Shown piece after piece: positions 9,767-17,888 of a stretch of DNA of 64,000 nt. Under the pieces are notes generated by a model that was not told the DNA's origin, made no database searches, and worked only from the letters and a program-made list of their open reading frames with translations. Source of the stretch: Moraxella osloensis (lineage in GTDB: Bacteria > Pseudomonadota > Gammaproteobacteria > Pseudomonadales > Moraxellaceae). Position numbers and translations under genes: made by a program. The stretch's first letter is position 1. Every line of letters begins with the position of its first letter. The stretch is taken from positions 186,001 to 250,000 of the forward strand of contig NZ_CP014234.1 of assembly GCF_001553955.1 (NCBI RefSeq), written 5' to 3'.

Positions 9767-10101
9767 CCTAGTCTACTGCTCGATGCATATTGAGAATAAA
9801 GGATATCGGCAAACTCGGATTCAGTGACTTCCCCGATAACTAAATCTCGCATAGCATCAGCCAACAAAATATGGTCAATCGTGATTTCAAAATCATTTAA
9901 TGACAAATATTCTAAAGAAAATTAACTCCATTACATATCTGCTAGGCGTTTAAAGGTTTTGTTATGAGTGCGTAGAACTAGTTTGGTTTCCGATTTGATA
10001 ATTTGCATACCATAAATACCTGACAAATCAAGTTTTTTAGTGGGCTTAATGGCAGGACGTTCTACGATTTTGACGCCATATTTTTCCAATTTTTCGCTCA
10101 T
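9763..10101 (-). pseudogene. Small gene of unknown function, interrupted by two stops
   Basis: On the minus strand an ATG at 10101 opens a 56-codon frame (MSEKLEKYGVKIVERP..., ending KTFKRLADM) that stops with TAA at 9931-9933. A second TAA lies in the same frame at 9922-9924. The same frame then continues for about 50 codons (containing LADAMRDLVIGEVTESEFAD) to a TAA at 9763-9765 that overlaps the slyX stop. The two halves have protein-like composition, so I read this as one former gene of about 112 residues. I do not recognise the family. The 56-residue first part might still be made; its RBS (AGGGTCT) is weak. Confidence 0.5.
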
Positions 10102-10123
10102 GTTTAGACCCTAATTTCATCAA

Positions 10124-10158
10124 CAAAAAAACCGCTACAAATTCATTATAGCGGTTAA
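10124..10158 (-). terminator. Terminator after the DAHP synthase gene
   Basis: Minus-strand hairpin with 8-bp arms AACCGCTA/TAGCGGTT followed by seven Ts. Confidence 0.87.
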
Positions 10159-10183
10159 TTAAATTTATTCAAATGCTAAAAGC

Positions 10184-11281
10184 TTAATCATTCAACTCGC
10201 GAGTGGGTAATACATCTTTCACCGCATCTCGCAAGTCATGCATCGCTTTGACCGTGGTATCCCAATCGATACAGCCATCGGTAATAGACTTGCCATATTC
10301 CAATTTGCTCAAATCTGCGGTCAAATCTTGACGACCGCCTTTAAGATGACTTTCCACCATCATCCCAATAATCGAGCGATTGCCGTTTTTGATTTGCTCA
10401 GCGATATTTTGAATGACCATCGGTTGCAGGTAAGGGTCTTTATTTGAATTGGCATGGCTTGAGTCAATCATGATTTTGCCTGAGACTTTACCTTTAGCAA
10501 GTTCATTTTCTGCTTGGGCAACGGCAGTGGCATCATAGTTGGGTTTGCCATTACCGCCACGAAGCACCACATGACCGTATGGATTACCTTTTGATTGAAT
10601 GATAGACACCAGACCATCGGCAGATAGACCTAAAAAGCTATGACCAGATTTCACCGCTTGCATGGCATTGACCGCCACTGTCATACCGCCGTCTGTACCG
10701 TTCTTAAAGCCGACCGGACAAGACAGACCTGAAGACATCTCGCGGTGAGTTTGACTCTCAGTGGTACGTGCGCCGATGGCTGACCAACTAATTAAATCTT
10801 GGATATACTGCGGTGTATTTGGGTCAAGCGCTTCGGTTGCACAAGGTAAGCCTTTTTCATTCAAATCAAGCAGCAGTTTGCGCGCAACACGCAAGCCCTT
10901 ATTGATATCAAAGCTATCATTCATGTCTGGGTCATTGATTAAGCCTTTCCAGCCCACCGTGGTACGAGGTTTTTCAAAATACACACGCATCACCACATAA
11001 ATACTGTCTTCAATTTCTTTGGATAAAGCCAACAGTTTATCGGCATATTCATGCGCAGCGTTGACGTCATGAATCGAGCAGGGACCAATCACCATCAATA
11101 AACGTTTGTCTTTACCGTCTAAAATATTACGCACGGTTTCGCGACCTTTGGTCACCGTCTCGATAGCTTTGGGGCTTAATGGTAGTTCGTTTTTCAATTC
11201 CGCAGGCGTCACCAGCGGTAAAATTGCTTCAATATTCACGTTATCTACATCAGCGATATCAGTTTTGGCAAAAGTTGTCAT
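10184..11281 (-). CDS. aroG: 3-deoxy-7-phosphoheptulonate synthase (class I)
   Basis: Condenses phosphoenolpyruvate and erythrose-4-phosphate to DAHP, the first step of the shikimate pathway. The AroG/AroF/AroH-type barrel is clear from GPCSIHD, MRVYFEKPRTTVGWKGLINDP, GLPCATEALDP, SWSAIGARTTESQTHREMSSGLS and LRGGNGKPNYD. The frame is open further upstream to a TTG at 11329, but ATG at 11281 with TGAGAA in front gives the usual N-terminus and 365 residues, so I prefer it. Which E. coli isozyme it matches, and which amino acid inhibits it, cannot be told by eye; the symbol is provisional. Confidence 0.93.
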   Translation of the reverse strand: MTTFAKTDIADVDNVNIEAILPLVTPAELKNELPLSPKAIETVTKGRETVRNILDGKDKRLLMVIGPCSIHDVNAAHEYADKLLALSKEIEDSIYVVMRVYFEKPRTTVGWKGLINDPDMNDSFDINKGLRVARKLLLDLNEKGLPCATEALDPNTPQYIQDLISWSAIGARTTESQTHREMSSGLSCPVGFKNGTDGGMTVAVNAMQAVKSGHSFLGLSADGLVSIIQSKGNPYGHVVLRGGNGKPNYDATAVAQAENELAKGKVSGKIMIDSSHANSNKDPYLQPMVIQNIAEQIKNGNRSIIGMMVESHLKGGRQDLTADLSKLEYGKSITDGCIDWDTTVKAMHDLRDAVKDVLPTRELND

Positions 11282-11585
11282 AATTCTCACAGGCTGTTGG
11301 CAAAAATTTAAAAAATCACTATAAACCAAAAAATTTATAATGTCATTACTTGAGTCAGTAGGAAAGCCTACTTTTAGTTTGGCAGTGGATAAAATTTTTT
11401 GTCAATGTTTAAAGTCTGTTTGGATATCTTAATATCCTATAGCACCAGTATAACAACTATTGTATCAGTATACTAGTACAAAATAACAAATGATTGTCAT
11501 TTAAATTTTTGATGGTTTTACTTTTCATCTGTTTACCCCTAAAATATTTTTTTAAAATTATAACCAAACAAGGCTGTTTAATCCC
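11282..11585. other. Divergent aroG/lpxB intergenic region
   Basis: About 300 AT-rich bases with no gene. It holds an inverted repeat GTAGG/CCTAC (11358-11371), a palindrome AGTATACT (11467-11474) and AAATGATTGTCATTT (11488-11502). Promoters for both flanking genes must lie here but none stands out. Confidence 0.5.
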
Positions 11586-12974
11586 ATGTACGCTAACGCC
11601 CCTGCACAAACCCTTTCAGACCTTGCTGCAAACGCCACACTCGCAGCCGATATTGCTAACCCAAGCGAAGCGAGCTTTTATAATGTCAGCGAAGCGAGCT
11701 TTGCTAACGTCAGTGAAGAGAATTTGCTACAAAACGCTGCTAAAACCAAGTTTCAGCCGATTGTCATTGGTATCGTAGCAGGCGAGGTCTCAGGCGATGC
11801 GCTGGGTGCGGACTTTATGCGCCAGATGAATAATTTGCGTGATGATATTGTGTGGGTGGGCGTGGGTGGTGCACAGATGCAAGCGCAGGGGCTTAACTCA
11901 GTGATTGAGATGTCTCGTTTGTCGGTGATGGGCTTGGTGGAAGTGGTTAAGCATTTGCCAGATTTGTTTAAAGCACGCGATGAAATTTTGGCAGCCTTTA
12001 AACAAAACGCCATCGATATTTTTGTCGGCATTGATGCGCCTGATTTTAATTTGCGATTGGGGGAGCGGTTAAAATCAGCCGGTATTTATTGTGTGCAATA
12101 TGTCAGCCCATCGATATGGGCATGGCGGGAAGGGCGAATTGAGAAAATCAAACGCGCGACCAATTTGGTGCTGTGTTTGTTTCCGTTTGAGTTGTCTGTC
12201 TATCAAAAACATAATCATCCCGCCGTGTGTGTCGGGCATTCACTCCTCAAAACCATTGATGACAATTTGCTTACAACGCCCATGGACGAGCTGCGCCGTG
12301 AGTTGATTTGGGATAATCCCACCTACCATCAGTTTTTTGTCAAAATGGGCGAGATGGAAATGAGCCATCTCATTGCAGTGATGCCAGGCTCAAGACGCAG
12401 TGAAATCGATGCGATTTTTCCAAAAATGCTCAAAGCCATTCACAAACTGTTGATTATGGATGATAAGCTATGCTTTATCGTGCCAACGGTCAACCAACAC
12501 CTACTGACTATCGTAGAGCAATATCTAGAAGCCCAATCAGCGCAGGTGCGCCATCATGTCACAGTGAGCTGTGATGAAACACAAGCGGATTTTAGCCAAC
12601 GGGTGATGGCGGCGTCAGACTTGGTGCTGCTCGCATCGGGCACCGCCACGCTTGAAGCCATGCTACTGGGTAAACCGATGGTGGTGGTATATTCACTCAA
12701 TAAAATGACCTTTTGGCTGGCAAAACGGCTGGTCAAAGTGCCGTATGTGGCATTGCCTAATATCCTGGCAGGTCGAGAAATCGTACCAGAATTGCTACAA
12801 GAAGACGCCAACCCAGACAATATTTGCCGTGTGGTACAGCAATCATTAAAGGTTAAAAATTATAACGAGCAGCTGCGAGATTTGCGGCAAACGTCAGAAT
12901 GGCTGCGTGATCAAAGCAACATCAATCCCGCCAATGCGGTGATTGACAATTGGCTGACGTGGAAACAGCAGTAA
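11586..12974 (+). CDS. lpxB: Lipid-A-disaccharide synthase LpxB with N-terminal extension
   Basis: GT19 glycosyltransferase that joins UDP-diacylglucosamine and lipid X into the lipid A disaccharide at the inner membrane. The conserved core starts at residue 58 (IVIGIVAGEVSGD, 59-71) and runs through SRLSVMGLVEV, GIDAPDFNLRLGE, SPSIWAWREGR, MPGSRRSEI and ASGTATLEAML to a normal end. The first 57 residues have no counterpart in ordinary LpxB and include 2.6 copies of a 24-bp repeat (SEASFYNV/SEASFANV/SEENL). The only upstream ATG is at 11586, with weak AAGG; a TTG at 11724, preceded by GAAGAG at a short spacing, is an alternative start that would remove most of the extension. Confidence 0.93.
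   Translation: MYANAPAQTLSDLAANATLAADIANPSEASFYNVSEASFANVSEENLLQNAAKTKFQPIVIGIVAGEVSGDALGADFMRQMNNLRDDIVWVGVGGAQMQAQGLNSVIEMSRLSVMGLVEVVKHLPDLFKARDEILAAFKQNAIDIFVGIDAPDFNLRLGERLKSAGIYCVQYVSPSIWAWREGRIEKIKRATNLVLCLFPFELSVYQKHNHPAVCVGHSLLKTIDDNLLTTPMDELRRELIWDNPTYHQFFVKMGEMEMSHLIAVMPGSRRSEIDAIFPKMLKAIHKLLIMDDKLCFIVPTVNQHLLTIVEQYLEAQSAQVRHHVTVSCDETQADFSQRVMAASDLVLLASGTATLEAMLLGKPMVVVYSLNKMTFWLAKRLVKVPYVALPNILAGREIVPELLQEDANPDNICRVVQQSLKVKNYNEQLRDLRQTSEWLRDQSNINPANAVIDNWLTWKQQ
11664..11726 (+). repeat. 24-bp tandem repeat, 2.6 copies, in the lpxB 5' end
   Basis: Units at 11664-11687, 11688-11711 and a diverged partial unit at 11712-11726; each begins AGCGAAGCGAGCTTT. In frame, it encodes SEASF-type octapeptides. 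Confidence 0.85.
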
Positions 12975-13050
12975 AAATCTCAGGCAAAACTCAGGCAAAA
13001 TTTGACGTTTTATCAAGTTGGGCACGGTGATATTGATGGTAAACTTACAC

Positions 13051-14475
13051 CTAATCTTCTGATGTGAAGGTTGCTATCAAATCATGGGCTTTGGTTCTGG
13101 CATCAAGCACCGTCATAAAGGTATAAGCGCCAATGAATTTACGGCTAATAAACATCAGCTCTTTAGGCGGCACGCTAAAGGATTTTGAGGTCGCTGATTG
13201 GCTGGCAAGCTTAATGACACGGTTATGTAAATCACTTTGCGCCCAAATATAATTGCCATGTACATCCAGTGCATGGGGTGGAATTGTCGGATTACGACTT
13301 GGCAAACTAAAGGGTTCACTGGCAAGTAAACATAGCTCTACCATATCATTTTTCACCGAATCGCTAAGATTAGCAAAGAATTCAAAATGCTCGCCTGCTT
13401 GATCAATCGCTTGGCGCATTTTGCCACGGTCGTGGAAAACCCCTGCCAACAGCAAATTACGGGCGATGAGTAGCAGATTATCATCAAACTGACGAATCGC
13501 GCCAAAGTCCAATAACACCAATTGGTCAAGCTGTGTATCAGGCTGCTGTGTATTAGGCTTTTGTGCAAGGCGAATCAGATAGTTGCCAAAATTGGGGTCG
13601 GTCTGCATATCCCCCCATTCAAAAATCTCACGTAGCATAATTTCAATCGACGCCTGCCCAATCGCATTCCGTCTTTCTTGGGGTAGCGCAAATACTTGCT
13701 CATCCAAAATCGACACGCCATCTTCATAGGTCATACATAGCAGCCGATCGGTGCTATAAGCTTTGAGGATGCGCGGCACCACATAGCGACTATCCCCAAC
13801 AAAACGTTGAAAAAATAACTCAGTGGTGTCTGCTTCTAGGAGGTAGTTGACTTCATGATGCAGCAGGTCACGAATTTCTTCAAACCAATCATCGAGTTGG
13901 CGCGTTTGCGGGACAACATTCGTCACTTTAAGCAGTTGGCGAAACAAATCCAAATCACTGTCTACGGCATCGGCGATATTGGGATATTGCACCTTAAACA
14001 CCACTTGCTCGCCTGTGGCTTTATGAACTGCTCTATGTACTTGCGAAAGTGAGGCGGTGCCAATTGGAGTATGGTCGATATCAAACTCATGGATGGTATC
14101 ACCCAATTCGGTTCGTAGCGCTGATTCGATAATTGACCATGAAAAAGCAGTCGTCTGACTGTTCAATGTCTGTAAGGCTTCTGTGATTTCAGGGGGTAAA
14201 AAATGCTCCCCGTACAGGGCTAACATTTGACCGATTTTGACCACTGAGCCTTTGAGTTTACCCAGCTCATCCACCAAATATTGGGCTTGCTCACGCATAA
14301 AAGATTGTTTTTGTAGAGCTTTTTCTTCTTTTGACTTAAATAATCCAAAGGCACTGTTGGTCGCCCATCGTCTGCCGATATTGAGCGATGCTTTGGCAAT
14401 CGATAACCGACGGTCAAGCGCCGAGGTTTTGAGCTGTTCAAGCGGTTGGTTATCGTAATTTTGCGGATTTGCCAT
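13051..14475 (-). CDS. ABC1/UbiB-family atypical kinase
   Basis: A 474-residue protein of the ABC1/ADCK (UbiB-like) kinase family, which supports quinone or other lipid metabolism. Visible family marks are the KxGQ motif (Lys80-Gln83, in KGSVVKIGQM), ALQTLNSQ, the Ala-rich loop ASLSQVHRA in place of a glycine loop, VFKVQYP with the nucleotide-binding lysine, an LLEADTTE helix, and LLDFGAIRQF as the DFG equivalent. No C-terminal transmembrane pair like that of UbiB itself is evident, and ubiE/ubiJ are not adjacent, so it is probably a stand-alone paralogue. It lies downstream of the purD terminator on the same strand. Confidence 0.87.
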   Translation of the reverse strand: MANPQNYDNQPLEQLKTSALDRRLSIAKASLNIGRRWATNSAFGLFKSKEEKALQKQSFMREQAQYLVDELGKLKGSVVKIGQMLALYGEHFLPPEITEALQTLNSQTTAFSWSIIESALRTELGDTIHEFDIDHTPIGTASLSQVHRAVHKATGEQVVFKVQYPNIADAVDSDLDLFRQLLKVTNVVPQTRQLDDWFEEIRDLLHHEVNYLLEADTTELFFQRFVGDSRYVVPRILKAYSTDRLLCMTYEDGVSILDEQVFALPQERRNAIGQASIEIMLREIFEWGDMQTDPNFGNYLIRLAQKPNTQQPDTQLDQLVLLDFGAIRQFDDNLLLIARNLLLAGVFHDRGKMRQAIDQAGEHFEFFANLSDSVKNDMVELCLLASEPFSLPSRNPTIPPHALDVHGNYIWAQSDLHNRVIKLASQSATSKSFSVPPKELMFISRKFIGAYTFMTVLDARTKAHDLIATFTSED

Positions 14476-14512
14476 ACAGGGTGCCTAATGTTTTTGAAAG
14501 AAAAAGCCAAAT

Positions 14513-14545
14513 AAAAAGCAAATCATTTTAACACATGATTTGCTT
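14513..14545 (-). terminator. Terminator after purD
   Basis: Minus-strand 12-bp arms AAAGCAAATCAT/ATGATTTGCTTT followed by a T run. It lies between purD and the ABC1 kinase gene, so the kinase needs its own promoter or readthrough. Confidence 0.8.
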
Positions 14546-14648
14546 TGATTGTTGTTACCGATTTTTAATAAAGCGGATTAAAACTTAGCGTAACCACTTG
14601 GTATAAGACAGTGGCTAGATGTCTAAATGCCATCTTATTGGTTGTTGG

Positions 14649-15953
14649 TTATTCGGCGCTAGATTGAATAGCGCGCCAACCGATATCACGGCGATATTGC
14701 ATACCATCAAAGCTAATAGCGCCACAAACTGCTAAGGCTTTGGCTTGGGCATCCAAAATATCGTCACCGAGCGCCGTCACGCAAATCACACGGCCGCCAT
14801 TGGTGATAATTTCACCATTATCAAACGCTTTGGTGCCTGCGTGGAAAACTTTGACATCCATATCCGTTTGCCCATATTGTGACTCAAGTGATGGTAACCC
14901 ATGGATGACATCGCCGTTGCTCGCGCTTTCTGGATAGCCTTTGCTAGCCAGTACCACACCCAAGGCAGGACGCTCATCCCACTCGGTTTGTTTAGGCAGA
15001 TTGCCTGCAAGTCCAGCTTCAATCAAATCTACCATTGAGCCTTTTAGGCGCATCATAATGGGCTGTGTTTCTGGGTCACCAAAACGGCAGTTAAACTCAA
15101 TCACATAGGGGTCATTGTGGTCATCAATCATCAATCCTGCGTACAAAAATCCCGTATAAGGTGTGCCATTGGCGTTCATGGCATCGACCACTGGCTGAAT
15201 CACACGGGTAATCACCTTGTCATGTACTTGCTGCGTCACCACGGGGGCAGGTGAGTAAGCACCCATACCGCCTGTATTAAGACCGGTATCACCTTCGCCA
15301 ATACGTTTGTGATCTTGGCTGGTTGCCATCGGTAAAATATTGTTGCCATCTATCATACAGATGAAGCTAGCTTCTTCACCTTGCAAGAACTGCTCAATCA
15401 CCACACGGCTGCCCGCATCACCAAATTTGTTGCCCGATAACATATCATTGATGGCGTCAATGGCTTCTTGTTCGCTCATCGCCACAATCACGCCTTTACC
15501 TGCGGCTAAACCATCGGCTTTGATGACAATCGGCGCGCCTTCGGATTTCACATAAGCAATCGCTTGCTCGGCATCGCTAAAAGTTTGGTATTTGGCGGTA
15601 GGGATATGGTGTTTTATCATAAAATCTTTGGCAAAGGCTTTTGACCCTTCAAGCTGTGCGCAATACGCCGTGGGTCCCCAAGCTTTGATACCTGCTTTTG
15701 TTAAGTCATCGACCATACCTGCCACAAGTGGCGCTTCAGGACCAACCAGCACAAAGGCAATGTCATTGTCTTGGCAAAATTGAATCACCGCCGCATGGTC
15801 TTTGACGCTTAAATCGACATTTTGTAATTTGTGTTCAAGCGCTGTGCCTGCATTGCCATTGGCAACAAAAACCGTGCTAACTTTGCTATCTTTGGCGCAT
15901 TGCCATGCCAATGCGTGCTCACGTCCACCTGTGCCAATTACTAAAATATTCAT
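14649..15953 (-). CDS. purD: Phosphoribosylamine-glycine ligase PurD
   Basis: ATP-grasp enzyme that makes GAR from phosphoribosylamine and glycine in purine synthesis. The 434-residue length is standard. The N-terminal VIGTGGREHALAW, GPEAPLVAGM, the ATP-grasp core (PIVIKADGLAAGKGV, near 145-160), QDHKRIGEGDTGLNTGGMGAYSPAP and the metal-binding EFNCRFGDPETQ are all present. AGAGGAT precedes the ATG. The EVE-like gene ends only 30 nt upstream on the same strand, so the two may be cotranscribed. Confidence 0.97.
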   Translation of the reverse strand: MNILVIGTGGREHALAWQCAKDSKVSTVFVANGNAGTALEHKLQNVDLSVKDHAAVIQFCQDNDIAFVLVGPEAPLVAGMVDDLTKAGIKAWGPTAYCAQLEGSKAFAKDFMIKHHIPTAKYQTFSDAEQAIAYVKSEGAPIVIKADGLAAGKGVIVAMSEQEAIDAINDMLSGNKFGDAGSRVVIEQFLQGEEASFICMIDGNNILPMATSQDHKRIGEGDTGLNTGGMGAYSPAPVVTQQVHDKVITRVIQPVVDAMNANGTPYTGFLYAGLMIDDHNDPYVIEFNCRFGDPETQPIMMRLKGSMVDLIEAGLAGNLPKQTEWDERPALGVVLASKGYPESASNGDVIHGLPSLESQYGQTDMDVKVFHAGTKAFDNGEIITNGGRVICVTALGDDILDAQAKALAVCGAISFDGMQYRRDIGWRAIQSSAE

Positions 15954-15983
15954 GTAAATCCTCTATCTCTATAAAGTTAATGG

Positions 15984-16412
15984 TTACTTCAATTTCTCAA
16001 TAATAGTTTCTAACTCGGCAGAAATTGGAAAAAAATAACCTTGCTGGACATCGCCATTCGCATTGAATGGTCCATTTTTACCGGTAAATTTTCTTCGATT
16101 ATCTGCGGAAATTTTAGTTTTGGGAATAGGGTTTTCATAGGCAATATAATCTACCTCCAAAAGCTTACCTTCTGATTCCCACATATCATTGTTAGGATAA
16201 GGACTTCTGCTATTGACTGCGCTTTTGGTTACTAAACTTTCGCCTACAATAAAACTATTTGTATAATGATAAATTTTATCACCTTCAACTGCATCCCACA
16301 TCGTTTCCCAGTGCCATTGTGAAGCACCCCTTTTATTTCTTAATGGAGACCAAACAATCTTATTCTGAGGCTTGCCTTTTTTGCTACCTTGATTAACCCA
16401 CCATGTTGCCAT
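15984..16412 (-). CDS. Stand-alone EVE/PUA-like domain protein
   Basis: A 142-residue protein beginning WWVNQGSKKGK, then IVWSPLRNK, WHWETMWDAVEGDKIYHYTNSFIVGESLV and a final YFFPISAELETIIEKL. This pattern matches the EVE-like (PUA-superfamily) domain found at the N-terminus of some HNH nucleases and McrB-type restriction proteins, where such domains are thought to read modified bases. Here it is alone: no nuclease or ATPase domain follows and purD comes next. By eye it is more AT-rich than its neighbours, which suggests acquisition by transfer. A truncated restriction protein or a solitary reader are both possible; the function is not known. Confidence 0.6.
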   Translation of the reverse strand: MATWWVNQGSKKGKPQNKIVWSPLRNKRGASQWHWETMWDAVEGDKIYHYTNSFIVGESLVTKSAVNSRSPYPNNDMWESEGKLLEVDYIAYENPIPKTKISADNRRKFTGKNGPFNANGDVQQGYFFPISAELETIIEKLK

Positions 16413-16471
16413 GATTAAATCCCAATATGTTAATATAAATACCTGAATTATAGCATTATAACGAGTTTTAA

Positions 16472-17197
16472 ATGAATAAATACCATTTTGTTATCGGCGT
16501 AGATGAAGTCGGGCGAGGGCCGTTATTGGGCGATGTGGTGGTTTGTGCGCTCATCTTCGATAAGGAGATTTTATCTATCAAAGAAGATAGCCTAAGCACT
16601 GATTTACACACGGCTGATAGTGTAGGTATTAGCCACAATCATGTCCTAAGTGCGCTAACTGACTCCAAAAAACTGTCAGAGAAAAAACGAGAAGCGTTAT
16701 TTTCCTTGATTGAACAAACGGCGAGTGCGCATAAGGTTGTCAAAATTTCTGCCAGCTTAATAGACCAGATCAATATCTTACAAGCGACATTACTAGGGAT
16801 GAAACAAGCAGTAGCAGGCGTGATGGCGCAAATGTTAGCGCAATACCCAACGGCGACCTTTAGCGTCATGGTGGATGGCAATAAACTGCCCGTGTTGTTT
16901 GACTTGCCCAATTATCAGCAAATTACGCATGAGCAAGCAATTGTGAAAGGGGACGGCAAACATGCGTGTATCAGTGGCGCCAGTGTGATTGCCAAAGTGA
17001 CGCGTGACCGAGATATGGTGGCGTTGTCAAAGTTATATCCTGATTATGGCATTGAGCAGCATAAAGGCTATCCCACCGCCGCCCATATCCAAGCGATAGA
17101 GCATTACGGTATTTTGCCCATGCACCGCAAAAGTTTTGCCCCCATCAAACAGAGGGTTTTAGACAAAAAAGGTGAACATACAGTCAATATCTGGTAG
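16472..17197 (+). CDS. rnhB: Ribonuclease HII with an insertion
   Basis: Cleaves RNA in RNA-DNA hybrids and removes misincorporated ribonucleotides. The acidic active site is complete: Asp11-Glu12 in VDEVGRGPLLGD (usual form DEAGRGPLAG), Asp135 in VDGNKLP, and Asp179 in SVIAKVTRDRD, with DSKKLSEKKRE at 64-74 and the C-terminal YPTAAHIQAIEHYGILPMHRKSF. At 241 residues it is about 40 longer than typical; most of the excess is an insertion at residues 31-60 between the first strand and the DSKKLS motif. Confidence 0.95.
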   Translation: MNKYHFVIGVDEVGRGPLLGDVVVCALIFDKEILSIKEDSLSTDLHTADSVGISHNHVLSALTDSKKLSEKKREALFSLIEQTASAHKVVKISASLIDQINILQATLLGMKQAVAGVMAQMLAQYPTATFSVMVDGNKLPVLFDLPNYQQITHEQAIVKGDGKHACISGASVIAKVTRDRDMVALSKLYPDYGIEQHKGYPTAAHIQAIEHYGILPMHRKSFAPIKQRVLDKKGEHTVNIW

Positions 17198-17410
17198 TAA
17201 TGAGTGCAGGTCTAAAGTCGCCTTGTGAGCGAGTTTAACTCGTAAGGTGTGCTGAGCATGACGAGTAAAAAGATGGTCTTGCTCGCAGACCTGCAGGCTG
17301 TGCCCGATTTGTTTTCAACCTCTCGGTGGACAGCGCGCCAAACAAGGTCTGATAGTCGCCCTGTATGTTCAAATCCATCATAGCAAATTGTAGGCTTTTT
17401 TCAAACTACC
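17198..17410. other. Structured orphan segment between convergent genes
   Basis: The 213 bases between rnhB and the DIP1984 gene look more GC-rich and structured than other spacers. TGCAGGTCT (17205-17213) pairs perfectly with AGACCTGCA (17287-17295); inside it GAGCGAG (17227-17233) pairs with CTTGCTC (17278-17284) and ACTCGT (17238-17243) with ACGAGT (17261-17266). A motif GGTCT-N2/3-AGTCGCC-N-TGT occurs twice as a direct repeat (17209-17226 and 17346-17364). It lacks the conserved cores of RNase P, SRP, 6S or tmRNA. It could be a small RNA or the remnant of a mobile repeat. Confidence 0.4.
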
Positions 17411-17866
17411 TTATACTAAATCAATCTGCCAATTAGCGGCTTGCAATTGGATATTTAAGTTTCTGAGTTTCACCGCTATGTCATCTGCTTGTTTTTGTAG
17501 TTTGACCGGTTCAATCACTTTTTGCCATTTAATTTCTCGGTAGCTATAACGATCGCCTTCTGTCTTAGCATTATCAATCGCGGTTTGCAGTAGGCGATGG
17601 CGTTCGGTAAGTTCATCACGCTTGACTAAAGTGCTGAGCATGGTTGAGCCATCGGGCATGACAGCGATGGCATTGGTGCGATGGATATGGTCTATTAACG
17701 CATACAGCTCGCTCATGACTTGATTGGCTTGTAGCAGCAGTTCATTCGGGTTTTCACTTGGGGTATCGCCGTCTTGGACTTTGACATTTTCAGCAATGCG
17801 CGATTTCAAACTGGCGAGCTTTTTTTGCATATCGGCACGTCGTAACAAAGCTTCTGCAAGTTTCAT
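17411..17866 (-). CDS. DIP1984 family (septicolysin-like) protein
   Basis: A 151-residue, largely helical protein starting MKLAEALLRRADMQKKLASLKSRI and containing GDTPSENPNELL and RTNAIAVMPDG, the hallmarks of the DIP1984 family, whose function is unknown (the name septicolysin comes from a distant homologue). The frame is open to 17905, overlapping the upstream gene, but the ATG at 17866 has AGGAGAT at ideal spacing and gives the family N-terminus. It begins 22 nt after the GDPD gene on the same strand, so the two are probably one operon. Confidence 0.82.
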   Translation of the reverse strand: MKLAEALLRRADMQKKLASLKSRIAENVKVQDGDTPSENPNELLLQANQVMSELYALIDHIHRTNAIAVMPDGSTMLSTLVKRDELTERHRLLQTAIDNAKTEGDRYSYREIKWQKVIEPVKLQKQADDIAVKLRNLNIQLQAANWQIDLV

Positions 17867-17888
17867 GGTTATCTCCTGATTGGTCAAT

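Noticed and set aside
11181-11329. Start of the DAHP synthase at TTG 11329
   Set aside because: The ATG at 11281 has a better binding site and matches the family N-terminus.
13051-14475. Assignment of the ABC1 kinase as ubiB of the ubiquinone operon
   Set aside because: ubiE and ubiJ are not adjacent and the C-terminal membrane helices are not evident, so a family-level name is safer.
17198-17410. RNase P, 6S, SRP or tmRNA gene
   Set aside because: None of the conserved cores I know (such as the GGAGGAAAGTCC of RNase P or the SRP tetraloop region) are present, and it is too short for RNase P.
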